Of a DNA stretch of 64,000 nt, positions 11,453 to 24,334 are shown piece after piece. The stretch comes from Ochotona curzoniae. Its lineage: Eukaryota > Chordata > Mammalia > Lagomorpha > Ochotonidae. The first letter of the stretch is position 1; each line of letters starts with the position of its first letter. Under the pieces are notes generated by a model. That model worked only from the letters and a program-made list of their open reading frames with translations, searched no databases and had not been told where the DNA came from. Location of the stretch: assembly GCF_017591425.1 (NCBI RefSeq), contig NW_024464918.1, positions 25,820,001 to 25,884,000 on the forward strand, given 5' to 3'. The translations under genes were made by a program, and so were the position numbers.

Positions 11453-14400
11453 AATGCAAGAGCAACCTGTGTACATTTACCATAAGGAAATAATGATGGC
11501 ATATTTGTGGATTGGTTAAAATCATGAAGCACAAAGAGACAACTTATCTAAACATAGGCCATCAGTTCAGTAAGTCCTGAAAGCATAGCTGGTATATACC
11601 TTGACTACTAAAAGCCATCTTACTGAGCAGTTAATGATATGGGAAAATGACCATGAGCTATGACTAAAAATGGTTGGAAAACCAAAATGAGTGTCGCCAA
11701 ATGAAACCTGCATTGTCTTCTCTTTTTTATCTGGAATTTCTAAATTTTCTCTAATGAATATGTAGTACTTGAATAGTTGGGGAAAAAAAAGTGCTAGTTT
11801 CTAGGTATGGATTTTTCTTTTCCATGACTAACCTGCCTGAAGAGAAAGTTGGAGACTGGCAGATGCCCCAAAAGGAAGCAGCGGGGGCAGCCTGCTGTAG
11901 CTGCAGGCTTTGTGAGCCACGGGGCTGGTGGCTGAGAGAATCAGCCACCTGTCTTACTCAGGCCTCACTTACAGAAACCCAAACTGTGACTCCTGGCACT
12001 TCGAGATGCAGGACTGTAAGGTCTCAGATCTCACACCCAGTTTCCTGACCTATCCCAAAGAAGCTTCTAGGTCCCTAATTGACGTTATAAATACAGAATT
12101 ATAACTGGAGCTGTTCAACTAACCCAAATAACATGTTCTCCTTCCAGGTCCCCAGATTTCTCCTCTAATAGAAATTACTGACCTACTTGGTTAAAAATCA
12201 CTTAATAGCTCTCCCCAGCCCCTGTGATAAAAATGGGAGATTCCAGCAGGTGGTCTCATTAGAAAAGCAGAAAATAAGCCTCAAGACAGTCCCCATAGCA
12301 GCAGCCAACCATAGCCTGGTGCTTTGTACCCACTCCGGTTCTGAGTAGGACGTGACAGCAAAGAGGGCCTGAGCCAACACTGTGTGCCAAGATGGGGCAC
12401 CTCTCAGTCCAGACTTCCTCCTCCTGGATCTTCCCATCTAGAGTATCCCCAAATCTGGGAGCCTTTTGAACTAGAATCACAGAACTCTGAAAACCTGTTT
12501 AGGTCATTCCTATTGATAAGCACTGCATTTTCCTCAGAATCAAAACATCAGAGTTACCACTTGGACCCCGTGGCAAGGTGGGGTAGGGATGAAGAAAAGG
12601 CAGACATGGTGAAAGAACAAGAGAAAGCAACGAAGAAGAGAAGAAACAGCAAGCAGACAGATGGCAGAGAACATGTTCTCTGCATTTGGACTGTGGTTTC
12701 AAGAATGCAGAGTACTTGGTGAGGAAGAAAGGCTTTTCTGTTAAGCCGTGACACCACTAAACCACTGCTATTTCAGTACATGAAAAAATCCACCTCCTTG
12801 CCAATACTTCCTGAAATACGTAAAATCAAAATCCTCCAAACACAACCATCTCCATCATATTATCATTGGACACCTGCTCCTCATCAGCAACAAAAATTCC
12901 TCTCTTGCTGAAAATGATGCAGCCGCCTAGTGCACCTTGAACTCTTCCTGTGCACTGTCAACCAGGAAATTACTCTCTTAAGCAAGATCAGCACCCAGGG
13001 AGAAAGACGAAACAAAGAATGGTTCATGCAGAGCCTGTGGGCACTGCAGCATGAGTGTGAAAGAGTGCTGTGGAGCCGGCGTATCTGGAGGGCAAAGGAC
13101 ACACACAGTGCCACATCCAAACCTGCTGGCGGTCAGAGTGCAAGCATTCCAAGGAGCTGCCAACTGTATGAATGCCACAAAGGAAAAGGACATGTGGCTT
13201 CACAAGATCAAGGAACACAGCAGACAGCTGAGCGCTGCTCTGGGAAGGAAGAGACTGCCCAGGTTTGCATGGACAGGGGTGGGAGGAACTGTGGGCAAGA
13301 ACGAAGGAGTCAGGAAAAGATTTAAGAGATGGCAAAAATCTTCCACAATTGTGGAAGAGGATACAAATTGTGGAAAAGGATACAAAATTCTGTGAATACA
13401 CCACAAGCTGTAAACTATAAATGGATGAAATATGTGGCATGTGACTATGTCTCACAAGGTAACACTGCTTAAGCATATACACGCACTCTACGGAGGGGTC
13501 TCTCAAGTCTCTGCCCACTGTCACCTACACCCACACTGTCCCATATGACTGATGAGGTGGCACATGAAAAATATATGAGTCATCCTTCTCCAGCTTGACA
13601 TTTCACAAATGTCTCATTTAAGAAAATCATCAAAAACTACACTACTTTAATCTTCTTTCTTAAAGAGACTCCAGCATTCAAACTCCCAATTTATGAAAAC
13701 AAGCACTTTAAGTTAGCTGCTTCTCGTGATCATTTTCCTGCATGAATTCTGTGCTGCTTCAAGCACAACACAACACCCCAAGTCCTGTTGTGCTGTGATG
13801 GTATGAAGTCATGCTGGCCAGCAGAATTGGGGGAGGGAGGAAGCCAGCTAAAGTCACATCCCCAAAGACACCAGGGCCAACAGCTATCAGTTCCACTGCA
13901 ATTTCCTTTGCAATGAAGCAGTGCTTCCCTGCTGAGGAGCTGATTACAAGCACAAGCAGGCTGGCTGTGTGAAGAGGAAACAGCACTTCTTTCCACAGAC
14001 AGAACCACCCTGCTGCTGTAAAGGGAGCTGGCAACATGGTCGCTAGCTGACCTTGCACGAGTGCTAAGGGCGGCTCTGGTCAGAGGGCCGGGAACCAGCG
14101 ATAAGGCCTGGCCAGCAGATGCAGACACGCCAGGAGAGCCTGGGAGCTGAGGCTGGCAGATGCCAAGGCGTCCATCCCCAGGGCCTGCCTGGTCTCCGGC
14201 TCCTACAAAGCCAGACTGTCCAAGACAGGTGGTGCAGCTGGCTGCACCTCCCAGGGCAGGCTTTGTATCAAAGCCTAGTCACAGAGACAGAAGCAACACC
14301 CTTGTCTCTGGAGGTACGGCCTGCAGAATTTCTTAAGAAGCCAACAGCAAGGCAAAAGCAGCACTGGTTGTCTCCTGAAGGTGACACCCTGGGGTCTCAC

Positions 14401-15204
14401 CAGCAGCAACTGTGGTCTGCTTGGTCACCAAGGCCTCCTCAGAGCTGTGAACCAGCTGAGATCAGAACAGAGATAGACCCCTCATGAGAGAGCAGCAGTG
14501 CCAGAGCCCAACAGCACCTCCCGGGCAGGAAGGGAGCCCAGCTCTGAGTGTCAAGAGCCCCTCCCGCTCCAAAGTCAGCAGCCAGTCTCTCTCCCCAGAC
14601 ACCGAGCTGTGCAAGAGCCCAGCCTGCTCATTCTGTTTCCTGAATGCTTTCAAAGACAAAAAGGGGGGAAAGTACAACATAATTACAGGTTCTGACCTCA
14701 AATGACTTTAACCTGGACATGAATCCCCAAGGCTCACTGTACAAAAACATTTCTCCTGTTGGGGCCCAAGAGCCTGGGGTTTCTTTCATGGGTATCCCTC
14801 CTCCACTGGAGTACAGTGCCAAAGTAGAGGCCCAGCTCCCAGATCCAGCTCATGCAGCAACCAAATCCCAGGCTTGAAGCCTCACTAGCAGAGGTATTCT
14901 GAAGTCAATATAACTTCACACTTCTGAAACACGTGTCACCCCTCCAGGACCTGCAGTGGTACAAACCCTGCCACCACCAGAGGAGAGACAGCACAGCTGT
15001 GTACATCTAAGAAGGCGCCAAGGCTGCAGGACTAGGATTACGCACAACCTCCTCTGGCCTATTCAGATTTAACATGGCCTCCACATACATCAACTAGAGA
15101 GCAGCCTGTAGGAAATTTCCAGGCCTGCCCCAAAGCTCATGGGAGTGCAGCCTGGGAACCTACAGTTAGAAGAATTCACACAATCACTTGTAAGAAGCAT
15201 TAGC
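11453..15204. other. Repeat-poor intronic block
   Basis: About 3.7 kb with no clear repeat. Several open frames up to 166 codons overlap on both strands (around 13000-14130), but none shows a recognisable domain, and the overlap of equally long frames on opposite strands argues against coding. Confidence 0.45.
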
Positions 15205-15480
15205 AGGGCTGGCGTCATGGCCAAGCAGGCAAAAGTACTGCTTGTGACATGGCATGCCACATTCAACTGTCAGATCCAGTCCCGGCAACTCTGTTTCTGA
15301 CCCAGCTTCCTACCAGTACACCTGTGAAGGCAGCAGAAGGTGGCCCAGACAGGAGATTATGATGGAGTTCCTGGCTTCATCCTGGCCCAGATCTGGCTGC
15401 CATCACCACTTAAGCAGTGAACTAGCAAATGCAAGCTCTCTCTCTCTCTGTCTCACTTTGCCTCGCAAATAAATTAATGC
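15205..15480 (+). mobile_element. C-type SINE, old
   Basis: AGGGCTGGCGTCATGGCC head, CCAGCTTCCTACCAGTACACC, CTCTCTCTCTGTCTCACTTTG and a GCAAATAAATTAATGC tail. Confidence 0.75.
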
Positions 15481-15850
15481 TTTAAAAGAGCCATTTTTGG
15501 ACCCAGCACAGTGGCCTAGTGGTTAAATCTCCACCCTGCACGACTGGGATCCCATATGGGCACTGGTTCATGTCCGAGCTGCTCCATTTCCCATCCAGCT
15601 CCTTGCTTGTAGCCTGGGAAAGCAGTCGAGAATGGCCCAAAGCCTTGGGACCCTGCACCTGTGTGAGAGACCTGGAAGAAGTTCCTGGCTTCTGGCTTCG
15701 GACTGGCTCAGCTCCAGCAGTTGCAATCATTTGGGGAGTAAACTAGCAGATGGAAGATCTTTCAGTCTCATGAAAGATCTCTTTGTAAATCTCACTTTCC
15801 AATTAAAAAAATAACTTAAGATAAATTAATTAATTAAAAGAGTCACTTTC
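15481..15850 (+). mobile_element. C-type SINE inserted into the tail of another SINE
   Basis: Element at about 15499-15833, beginning GGACCCAGCACAGTGG. The flanks TTAAAAGAGCCATTTTT and TTAAAAGAGTCACTTTC look like a slightly decayed target duplication. The left copy includes the A-tail of the older SINE before it. Confidence 0.85.
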
Positions 15851-16329
15851 TTTTAACAAGGGCAATCTAGTAGTGACTTACCACGTGCCAGTTTACACTG
15901 CCAAATGTGATACCTACAACTATCTCATGTGTTCCACACAGTAACATTGTAAAGAAGGCATGCATTATCTACCCTTAAACTCACACTGCTTTCTGCAGGT
16001 TTACTTCCAGAGGTCAACCACAAAAATCCGTGGGAAAGTTCCCATTCCTACTGGCCAGCACGGCTCCTTCATCATGGCTACAAATCTTCCCCAACCTGAT
16101 CTCCCTGTCTACACTACCTACACTCTAGGGTTTGGTCCTCCCTTCAGTCTCTCGATGCCAGTGGCTGGCACCTTTTTTACAAACTGGAGTCACCTAGGGA
16201 GGTTTGAATTGCCCAACCCCAGGCTGCAACCCAAAGCACACGAGATCCTCTAGCACATGACAGAAGAACTAGAGCTGTTTGGGATGCCCACACACCATTC
16301 CAGAGTGCCTGGACTGAGCACTTGCCTCT

Positions 16330-16560
16330 GGCTCCTGACTCCAGCTTCCCGCAAATGTGCATCAAGAAGCAGCAGGTGGTGGCATACGCATTTGAGCTCC
16401 CACCACATACGTGGCGAATTTCAACCACAATGTCTGACTCCTGGCTTCAGCCTGGCCCAGTCCCAGTTGTCATTTGGGGAGTGGTCCAATAGACAGAAGA
16501 TAGCACACTAATTCTCTCGCCCCCTCTCTCTTTTTCTCTTTCAGACTTCGCTCATGCTCT
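16330..16560 (+). mobile_element. C-type SINE, old fragment
   Basis: 3' half only is clear: TGACTCCTGGCTTCAGCCTGGCCC, GTCATTTGGGGAGTGG, then a CTCTCGCCCCCTCTCTC pyrimidine run. Confidence 0.55.
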
Positions 16561-18265
16561 TTCTTTATCTCTCTCTTTTCTCCCTCTACCTTTCAGACTG
16601 AAAGCAATCTGAAAGTAGTGGCCAGACTCCTCAACTGACTCCCCCAGACAGCTAAGGCTAGGACCCAGTGTCTCATCTCATCCTAATGGGGTCAGATCAT
16701 TCTCAGAGCCTCAGGTACCACCTGAAGGCACCCAAACCTCCACCTGTGGCTCCCACCTCTCCAGAGCTCCAGACCTGGGCTCCCCTTGCCTGTGGATATT
16801 TCCATCTTCATGCCTTGCTATGAATAACCTGACAAGAGCAAAGCTTACTGAAGTCTGTAACCCCACTACAAACCACCTTTCTTCCCGTGTGGAATGCAGT
16901 TCAGCCATCCCCCTAGACCAAACAAGAAACCCTGGAGACACTCTGGCCCCCTGCCTCTGCCTCAACCACAACCCCCTGCTGTCATTAAATGGGGTCAACT
17001 TTGTATTCTCCTTGTCCTCAGCAATATTCGCCCTCCGGAAAATCCAATGGAAGCCTGAAAATGCTGTAACTTAGCAGTGTCTGACTATTCAGTGAAAAGT
17101 GCACCTGCTGCCATACACACTCTACGCTCCCTGGCACACAGTCCTCTACCCGGAACACAGTGCCCTGGTCTGGAAAGTGCATGCTGCCCCGCCCTTCCTC
17201 CTCGGCATAAGGCTGAATGAACAGTGGCCATTCTCTTGCACATTCTTGCCCTGGGACAGTCTAAACAAAAAGCAAATGTCATATCACTGATAAGATACAG
17301 GATTATTTTAAGTAATATAGTGGTACTCTTTAACTTAATGATTATTTCAAGCTATTTTTACAAGAACATTATATTACTAACTGCATCAAACTGAGATTTC
17401 TGAACACTATCAGAATGTGCATTTGGGGATAAACATATGTAGCATTTCTAAAAGCAAACACGTGGTGTGTGGTGGAACAAGAACTAAAGGTGGCCTTTAC
17501 ACCTCATCTTCAGGAACACTGCCTCATCAGCTTAACATGCTTTACCCACCTTCTGCTGGCTTATCTGCCCCCTCCCGTGAGACTCTGCAATTGCCAGCAG
17601 CCATCCCACTCAGCTCCACACTGCCTCTGTCTTCAGGCCTCCTTCCAACACATGGAGCACCTGGGAGGAAGGGGCTCAGCCCACTCCATCACAGAAACCC
17701 CCAACAGCAACACCATCCTCACAGGCACTGGAACGCAGGTCACAGGAATGTGACATGACCCCGCCCTCCATCAGTGCCAGACCCTGTAGGAGAAGTCAGA
17801 CCAAACACCCACCCCACCGCTATACCCAGCAGTGTCAGTGCCTATGGAGCAGTGCCCACGAATGACGAGGCGTGCCCACTGGCCAGAGGCAGGATCGCTG
17901 CTGGGCGTGGCTGCCTATGGCGGCAGCATGTCCTCCTCCAACACCTGCCAGCTCTCCTGCGTTCTGCATAACCACACAAGGGCAACAGCCCAGGGCACCA
18001 TCACATCACTCATGACATACTCATGCCCCAAGGGGTCTTACATGCTAACATGATTTGTGCTATGACTGCTGAAACCCAGATTAATAGCTTATACAAAGAG
18101 GGAGAAGGAAATGGGGGAGATCTAAGTATTGTTGTATCCCTTAGACCATTATGGAATTTCTTTCCTACTCTGAAATCGTGATTTACAAAATTTACTTCAC
18201 TCACAGCTTTTCAGAAACATTGCATGAAATATTTATGTAAATAAAAAACGTGGTCTCCCTTTAGC
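16561..18265. other. Unique intronic DNA
   Basis: Pyrimidine-rich at the start (to about 16600), then unique. The stretch 17420-18050 has overlapping open frames on one strand but no recognisable product. Confidence 0.45.
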
Positions 18266-18269
18266 CAAG

Positions 18270-18560
18270 CACTTTCTTGCCTAGGAGTTCATCTGACAGA
18301 TCTGCTCACTCATGTGTCCCAAGCCAAGGGCATCGACATGCCCAGCACGGGAGAAGGCCTGGGAATAACCTGAATGTCTCCTAGAAAAGGAATGGCTAAA
18401 TTAACTCTGTTCTATTCATACAACAGACTACAATGCAAGGCAAACAGTGATTTAGCTCTAAAGGCACTCACACAGAGTGACATCTTAAATACACACAGAT
18501 TTCTATTATGCCCATATTTTATTAAGGATTAGAATTCACAGCATCTTCCAGGCAAGATGG
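18270..18560 (+). mobile_element. Ancient L1 (L1ME-type) 3' end
   Basis: AATAACCTGAATGTCTCC, GGAATGGCTAAATTAACTCTG and CATACAACAGACTACAATGC follow the known L1ME 3' order, strongly diverged. Confidence 0.5.
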
Positions 18561-18689
18561 GTGCTTGGCACAGAAGAGCTGAATGCTACTTTTTTTTTTT
18601 TTTTGGTGTGTGTGATACACAAAACAAACATGACATCATTTGCACTGTTTTCAAAAGTCTCCTCTCAATTCCTCCCAACCACTCCAGAA

Positions 18690-18950
18690 CAGCAGACTAA
18701 AACAAGCTGGAGCCGGCACTGCGACACAGCACATTAAGCCTTTGCCCAACACCAACATCCCACATAAATGCCAGTTTGTGCCCTGGCTACTCTGCTTGCA
18801 ATCCAGTTCCCTGCTTATGTAGCAGAAGAAGGCCTATGTACTTAGGTCTCTGTGGCTTGCAGGAGACGCAGATAGGAATACAGGCTCCCAGCTTTAGCCT
18901 GGGTTAGCCACAGTATGAATTAAAGTGAAGAGTGTCTTTTTAATTTTACT
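18690..18950 (+). mobile_element. C-type SINE, old
   Basis: GGAGCCGGCACTGCGACACAGC head, ACATCCCACATAAATGCC, TCCAGTTCCCTGCTTATG, then a decayed 3' end. Confidence 0.65.
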
Positions 18951-20520
18951 TCTTTGACACTGTTTACATCTGGCCACAAGTATCAAGCTAAGTAGTCGGG
19001 CAAGTGTTAAGGTTTTGGTCTAGGCTGCTCCACAGGCTACTTGGTACACAAAGGCCAAAGTTCGGTACAATGGGCCTAGAAACCTATTTAAAGTCTCACA
19101 GGAGCAGTTTGCTCATACAAGTGTTCAGAGTGGCCTGCAATAAACTTCAAAGCAGACCTGACGGAGAGAACCCTCGGGTTTTGAAGCCTATCGGCAGCGC
19201 CTTTACAGACCTCACAGTACAGGGTTTACTTTGGCTTATCTCCTGTGACAGCAGCAGGACTGAGCGCACAGCTACTGCCTTGGCCCAGAGAGGTCACCTA
19301 GTTGACAAGGTTTGGGTCAGTTCCCAAACCCCTTAACCCTCTGTCCATCTGGCAAGGAAAACATCCATGCCCCCTGCCCCAGCTCAACCCCAGGAATCTC
19401 CTCTTTCTAAATATAGCCAGCGACTGCCCAGGCCCCCAGCATACCCCGGCCAGACTGCTCTGCCTTCCACCCAAGGTGAAACGAGCCAGACATAAACATG
19501 CCGTGACAGCTTCTGGCCAGCACTGCCAAGCTGGTTTCCTTACTGTTTCCTCTCTTTCTCCGCGCTGGGTTTACAGGGAAGCCCCAGTGACTATGATTTG
19601 TAAAAATTCCTCTAGCCACTAGCACTGTTGTTCTCACCCTACCAGATATGATTTCCCTTCTTGTCCCTGGAATCTGAGTTTGGAAGAAACTACAGATAGG
19701 AACGTCTCATTCCATCTCCCATTTTTTAATCTGGAAGAACTTCAGCTTAGAAAGGATATCATATAGTTTTTCAATGCTAATTAGGACACATCCAATTAAT
19801 TGCAATCTTTTCACACACACTCTCCTTACTCATTCCCTTCCACCCTCCATGTGTGAGGGTGTGTATTTCTCTTATCTCCTCCTCACCCCAGCCTTACAAA
19901 CACACCAGATAGTCCTCCACTCCAGTTCCTGCAGAATCAGTGCCAGAGCCTAGAAGAGCCTGCTTAGGAGCCCTCAAGGTTAAGCTTTAGAAACCTCATC
20001 AAACAACCTCAACAAAGCACAGTTCTCTGCTAATCACAGGGATGTAAAGGGCCTAAACAACAGACATCAAAGTGGTCGTAAAAGCTACAGATCCGCACCA
20101 ATTCTACGTGCAGAAATCCAAAAGTTTCTAACAACAGACAACCAATGTGATGGACACATCCTCTAACTTACATGGTCAGTATGCTACAGTACATCAACAT
20201 AGGAGAGCCTGCTAAAGCCCACAGTGTCCATCTCTAAGATTCACTGGACAGGCAAATCAGAAAAACACAAAGTGTAGTCCTACTTGTAAAACGAATTCGG
20301 AGAAAAATAATCCAGCAAACAGCACCCCAAACTAGTGGCAGTGGTCAAAGTAGAAGATGCCCGATTCTGCATGCATCTGTGCTCTTTGGTGTTTTTATGA
20401 GAATGCGTACATGCACTGTCTGTGTTCCTCTGTCTTTGCATTGTAAGATTAGACTATTCATTTGGTTAGTTTCCCTCTGCATCTAGGTTTTATCTATTTC
20501 AAGAAACTGAACCATCTTTC
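18951..20520. other. Unique intronic DNA
   Basis: No gene or clear repeat recognised over about 1.5 kb. Confidence 0.45.
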
Positions 20521-20524
20521 ACAT

Positions 20525-20960
20525 AATTGCTCAGGCTAAAATCATTTGTGACTTCTCTCTTCTCTCTCAAAGTCCACATCCAAAGAAGCAGCAAATTCCA
20601 TTGGCTCAACTTTCCAAAAGACCCAGCACCAGGCCCCCATCGCTGATGTCAGCACTGTGGGCCATTATCTATCAGACCTCGCCTGGGGCCCCAGCCTCCT
20701 AAGTGGTATCCTTGTTCCACCACATCTCCTCCACACAGCTGCCTGTAAGATCTTCTTAAACACAAACAGGAAGATGTCACAACATCCCATAGCTGCCTAC
20801 TGCACAGATGAAACCCCAAGTTCGCTCTAGAGCTCAAAACCCCTGTGACTTGGACCCTGGACCCTCTCCCCATTCATCAGCCACCACTCTGCTCCAACCA
20901 TACCTGTTTTTGCTGAAGGTCACAAAGACCCCATGCTCTCTCCTCCCTCACAATTTCTGA
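20525..20960 (+). mobile_element. L2 relic
   Basis: CTTCTTAAACACAAACAGG, CATAGCTGCCTACTGCAC and CTTGGACCCTGGACCC recall the L2 3' half, running to the CTGAAGGTCACAAAGACC segment. Confidence 0.5.
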
Positions 20961-21454
20961 CAAGTTTTGAGCTTTGGAGCACAGGGTAAGAATGCAACAA
21001 GTGTTCCATATTCCTTGACTAAAAGTTTTCCCTGGTGGCTGTGTGTGTGTGTGCCAGAAGTTAAAATCTAGACAAATACTGTGAAGAGAGTTACTTTACA
21101 CTGCCATCCCTCCCTTGGCCCATTTCCTAGAAATGTGATGGCTCTAACAGAATAACAAAGTGACCTCAAGGAGCCATTTTCTCCAACAGCTCAATGGTGG
21201 CAAAGGTTCTTCACTGGTTTACAATCACTGGCTTATAGCAGCCAGAATTAGCAGTCCAACCCACAATACCTGCACAGAGGGGTGCTCACTGGCCTTAACA
21301 GAGCAGAAACCCCAATTTCAACCTCATACAAATCACACAGGAGGTTTTGACTCTCCTAAGGTCTTCAACCTCATCAGCAAAACACATCTGAGGCTGAAGC
21401 AAACAGAAGCTTCAAAAGTCCCCCAGAGCACAGAGAAACTAGTCTGAATATTGT

Positions 21455-21840
21455 GCACTTTATCAAAAAATCAGAGCCAAAGGAAAAGAAACACTTTGAA
21501 CAGACATTTCAACAAAGAGCACACACCAGTGGCCAGTAAACACACCAAAAGGTGATCAGCATCATTAGTCATTTGGAAAATAAAACTGAAACCGCGGGAA
21601 GAGGGACTGGGTTTCAAACCAAAAAGAGACAACAGGCAGTACGACCAGGATATGGAAAAATCAGACCTCTCATAGGTTGAAAGGAGCTGTGTGTGTCTGT
21701 GTATCTATGTCTAGGTGTGCCCTCTGCCTCTCCAGTTACACATTTTTAATCAAAAATTTTTTACAAACCTAAATTTATTAGTGTAAGTTTATCATACAAT
21801 CCAGAGATTCTACTACTAGGTAAGAAATTAAATTAGAAGT
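21455..21840 (+). mobile_element. Ancient L1M fragment
   Basis: TTTGAACAGACATTTCAAC, CAGTGGCCAGTAAACACACC and AAAAGGTGATCAGCATCATTAG follow the 3' part of an old mammalian L1. Confidence 0.6.
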
Positions 21841-22019
21841 GAGGTCTCCCAGCTGGAGGTAATGGTCTAGGCTGCACTGTGCTTAGGCAAGTGTTACACT
21901 GCCGGGAGAAAAGCAGCTAATAGCTGATGGGTATTCTGGGCCTGCCTAATGCCAAATCTGTATTAACCATACCAGTGTGCCAGCATAGCTGCCTAGCCTA
22001 TTTTACTTTTTCTTCTTAA

Positions 22020-22850
22020 AGATACTGGGTGGGTGTGCCAGGTCCGTGAGCCCAGGGACTAGGTCCTTTGGCCCACCTGAGGTGCCAGGTTCATGAGCCA
22101 TGGGGGTGGGGGGGTCTGCCATGGCCTGGGTCAGGCAGCCTGGGGCACCAATGGTGTTGGGCAAAGCCCACTGGTAACCTGGCAGCATGCTTGTGGGCAT
22201 TTGCTGTGTGAGGTTGCAGGGGGCCTGGGGATCGCACAGGTGGGGGACATGTGGGGACTGGAGGGCTCATGTCCAGGATTGGTGGTCTGACCATAGAGTA
22301 CTTGTGTCAGAACTGGACCTCCTCGGTGAAAAAGATGGAGCAGTGGATGGCAGGCCCAGATGCACAGGGAGGATAATACCAACTCATTGAGACCTGCATA
22401 GGACATCTGGTACCACAGCAGAGGAAGGAGGCAGAACAAATTGATCAATTATCCCAGCAAAGCACTGACAGCAAATAGAGTAATAGAGACTCTTGGGTAG
22501 ACTATGTCAGCCAATGGACAATGGAAGAATTTCCTCATCCTTGGATTGGTGAGAATGACACCATTTCAGAAGTATCAAAATCACTTGAGCAGAAACCTCA
22601 GAGTATGCTCCACATCAAGGACCCTGGAATGATGCCGGGTGGCCATTCCCAACCCTGAGCACTGGGGCGGTGGGAAGGCTGGGTATGGCTTCTCCCCATG
22701 TGTCCTCACTTCCCCTAGATATATGAAGCAGAAGGAGAAAATTTAAAAACAATGCTCTCATCCACTTTCCCCTAACCCTTGATCCTCCCCACCCTGATCA
22801 ACTATGTAAACATTATCAAAAATAAAAGTTTTTTAAAACTCCAAGTTGCT
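22020..22850 (+). repeat. Unclassified interspersed repeat, copy A
   Basis: Shares a collinear core of about 550 bp with copies at 26325-26870 and 39850-40352: AGGATTGGTGGTCTGACC, AGAGCAGTGGATGGCAGGCC-like, GGACATCTGGTACCACAGC, GGAAGAATTTCCTCATCC, CAACTATGTAAACATTATC and an A-rich 3' end. The G-rich first 240 bp hold degenerate GTGCCAGGTTCATGAGCC-type repeats. A family specific to lagomorphs, perhaps the 3' region of an L1 or a non-autonomous retroposon, fits, but I cannot name it. Confidence 0.7.
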
Positions 22851-22854
22851 TGCT

Positions 22855-23830
22855 ATGCTAAAATAGGAAACAGCTAAGTAATTCTAGTTTAGAACTGCAT
22901 GATGGGATAATAAAACAAAAAATGCCATCCTCACTTTGCAAACTATTTTCTAACAATTCTATCAAAAAAAAAAAAAACCACTAAATTCAAACCAAAAAAA
23001 AAGTGAGATCATATGTCCACACAGACACATCAGCAACTGCTCCTAACAGCAACTTCACAGCTACTAAACACTACTAATAGCCCAAACTACCAAACTGCTA
23101 GTGACTGGATAAACAGCTGACCTCAGCAAGAAAAAGGACACATCAGAGAGGCTCACTGAGCTATGAGAGAGCCTCACACTCAGCCCGTTAAGTGCAAGAG
23201 ATCATATGTGCCCCCAGCCATTTGGCTTCAACTTTCAGAGTAGACACAACTACAGGCAGGAAAGACAGACATCGGGGTTGCCTGAAGCTTCGACGAATGC
23301 ATGCAGAGCACCTGCCAAGCGGCATAGGTGGGTCTTCTGGGTGGAGGACAGAAACATTCTCAAGCTGAGGTCAGCTTAACTCCTTTTTTTTAAAAAAAGA
23401 TTTATTTTTATTATTATTATTTTATTGGAAAGGAGGATATACAGAGAGGAGAGACAGAGAGGAAGATCTTCCGTCCGATGATTCACTCCCCAAGTGAGCG
23501 CAACGGCCGATACTATGCCGATCCAAAAAGCCAGGAGCCTCTTCCAGGTCTCCCATGCGGGTGCAGGGTCCCAAAGCCTTGGGCCGTCCTCGACTGCTTT
23601 CCCAGGCCACAAGCAGGGAGCTGGAAGGGAAGCAGGACTGCCAGGATTAGAACCGGCGCCCATATGGGATCCCAGGCGTGCAAGGCGAGGACCTTAACCA
23701 CTGCGCCACTGCGCCACTGTGCCACCGCGCCGGGCCCCAGCTTAACTCCTTAACCACAAACCAAAGCCATGCACTCACAGCAGGTGAATTCTATGTCAAC
23801 TAAACTACAGGGCAATAATGCACTTGAGGG
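22855..23830 (+). mobile_element. Ancient L1M relic interrupted by a SINE (tentative)
   Basis: CCACACAGACACATCAGCAAC, ACTGGATAAACAGCTGACC, ATCGGGGTTGCCTGAAGC and, after the SINE, GTGAATTCTATGTCAAC plus GGGGGAAAAAAAAATCC recall an L1M 3' end. The young SINE at 23386-23738 splits it. Confidence 0.45.
23373..23751 (-). mobile_element. Young C-type SINE with target-site duplication
   Basis: Reverse-oriented, near-consensus element at 23386-23738. A perfect 13-bp duplication AGCTTAACTCCTT lies at 23373-23385 and 23739-23751. The head end carries an extra run of GCGCCACT-like units (23703-23730), a small local expansion. Confidence 0.95.
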
Positions 23831-24334
23831 GGAAAAAAAAATCCTCCAAAATATGCTGATCAAAAGCAAACAGCTACTATGAAAGGAGAAATGTCAATGT
23901 CACGTTATGAGAGCAAGCCATGACAAACTGATATGCCAATTCCAGGTGCTAACGGTCATTACGAGGGCAGAAAAAGAAGGTTTTTTTATGACTGTAAAGG
24001 AGAAGATATATAGTCTTAATGATTGCTGTTAAAATTAAAATTCAACAATCAGATATTCAGTCCCACAAAGACGTTCAGTTAGTACATACTAATACATGAA
24101 CCTTGAAAACACTATGCTAGGTAAAACAAGACAGGTAACAATGACTACTGCATAACTCAGAGAAGGGAACTGGAACAGTGGCAGGGACAAAGACTGCAAG
24201 AGAGGGTTCCAGGAGCAAGAAGGGAAAATACTCTTTACTGGGAGAAAAGCTTTAGGCTTGGAAGACAAAAAAGTTCTCTAAAATAAGTAGCAATGGTCAC
24301 CAATCCTGGTGCTTAATGTCTTGAGTTGCAGGCT

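Noticed and set aside
13024..14128. Overlapping 114-166-codon frames on both strands
   Set aside because: Equal-length frames on opposite strands, no splice or domain evidence and no known protein similarity.
17420..18050. Processed pseudogene suspected from adjoining open frames
   Set aside because: No recognisable protein in any frame, no A-tail and no flanking duplication found.
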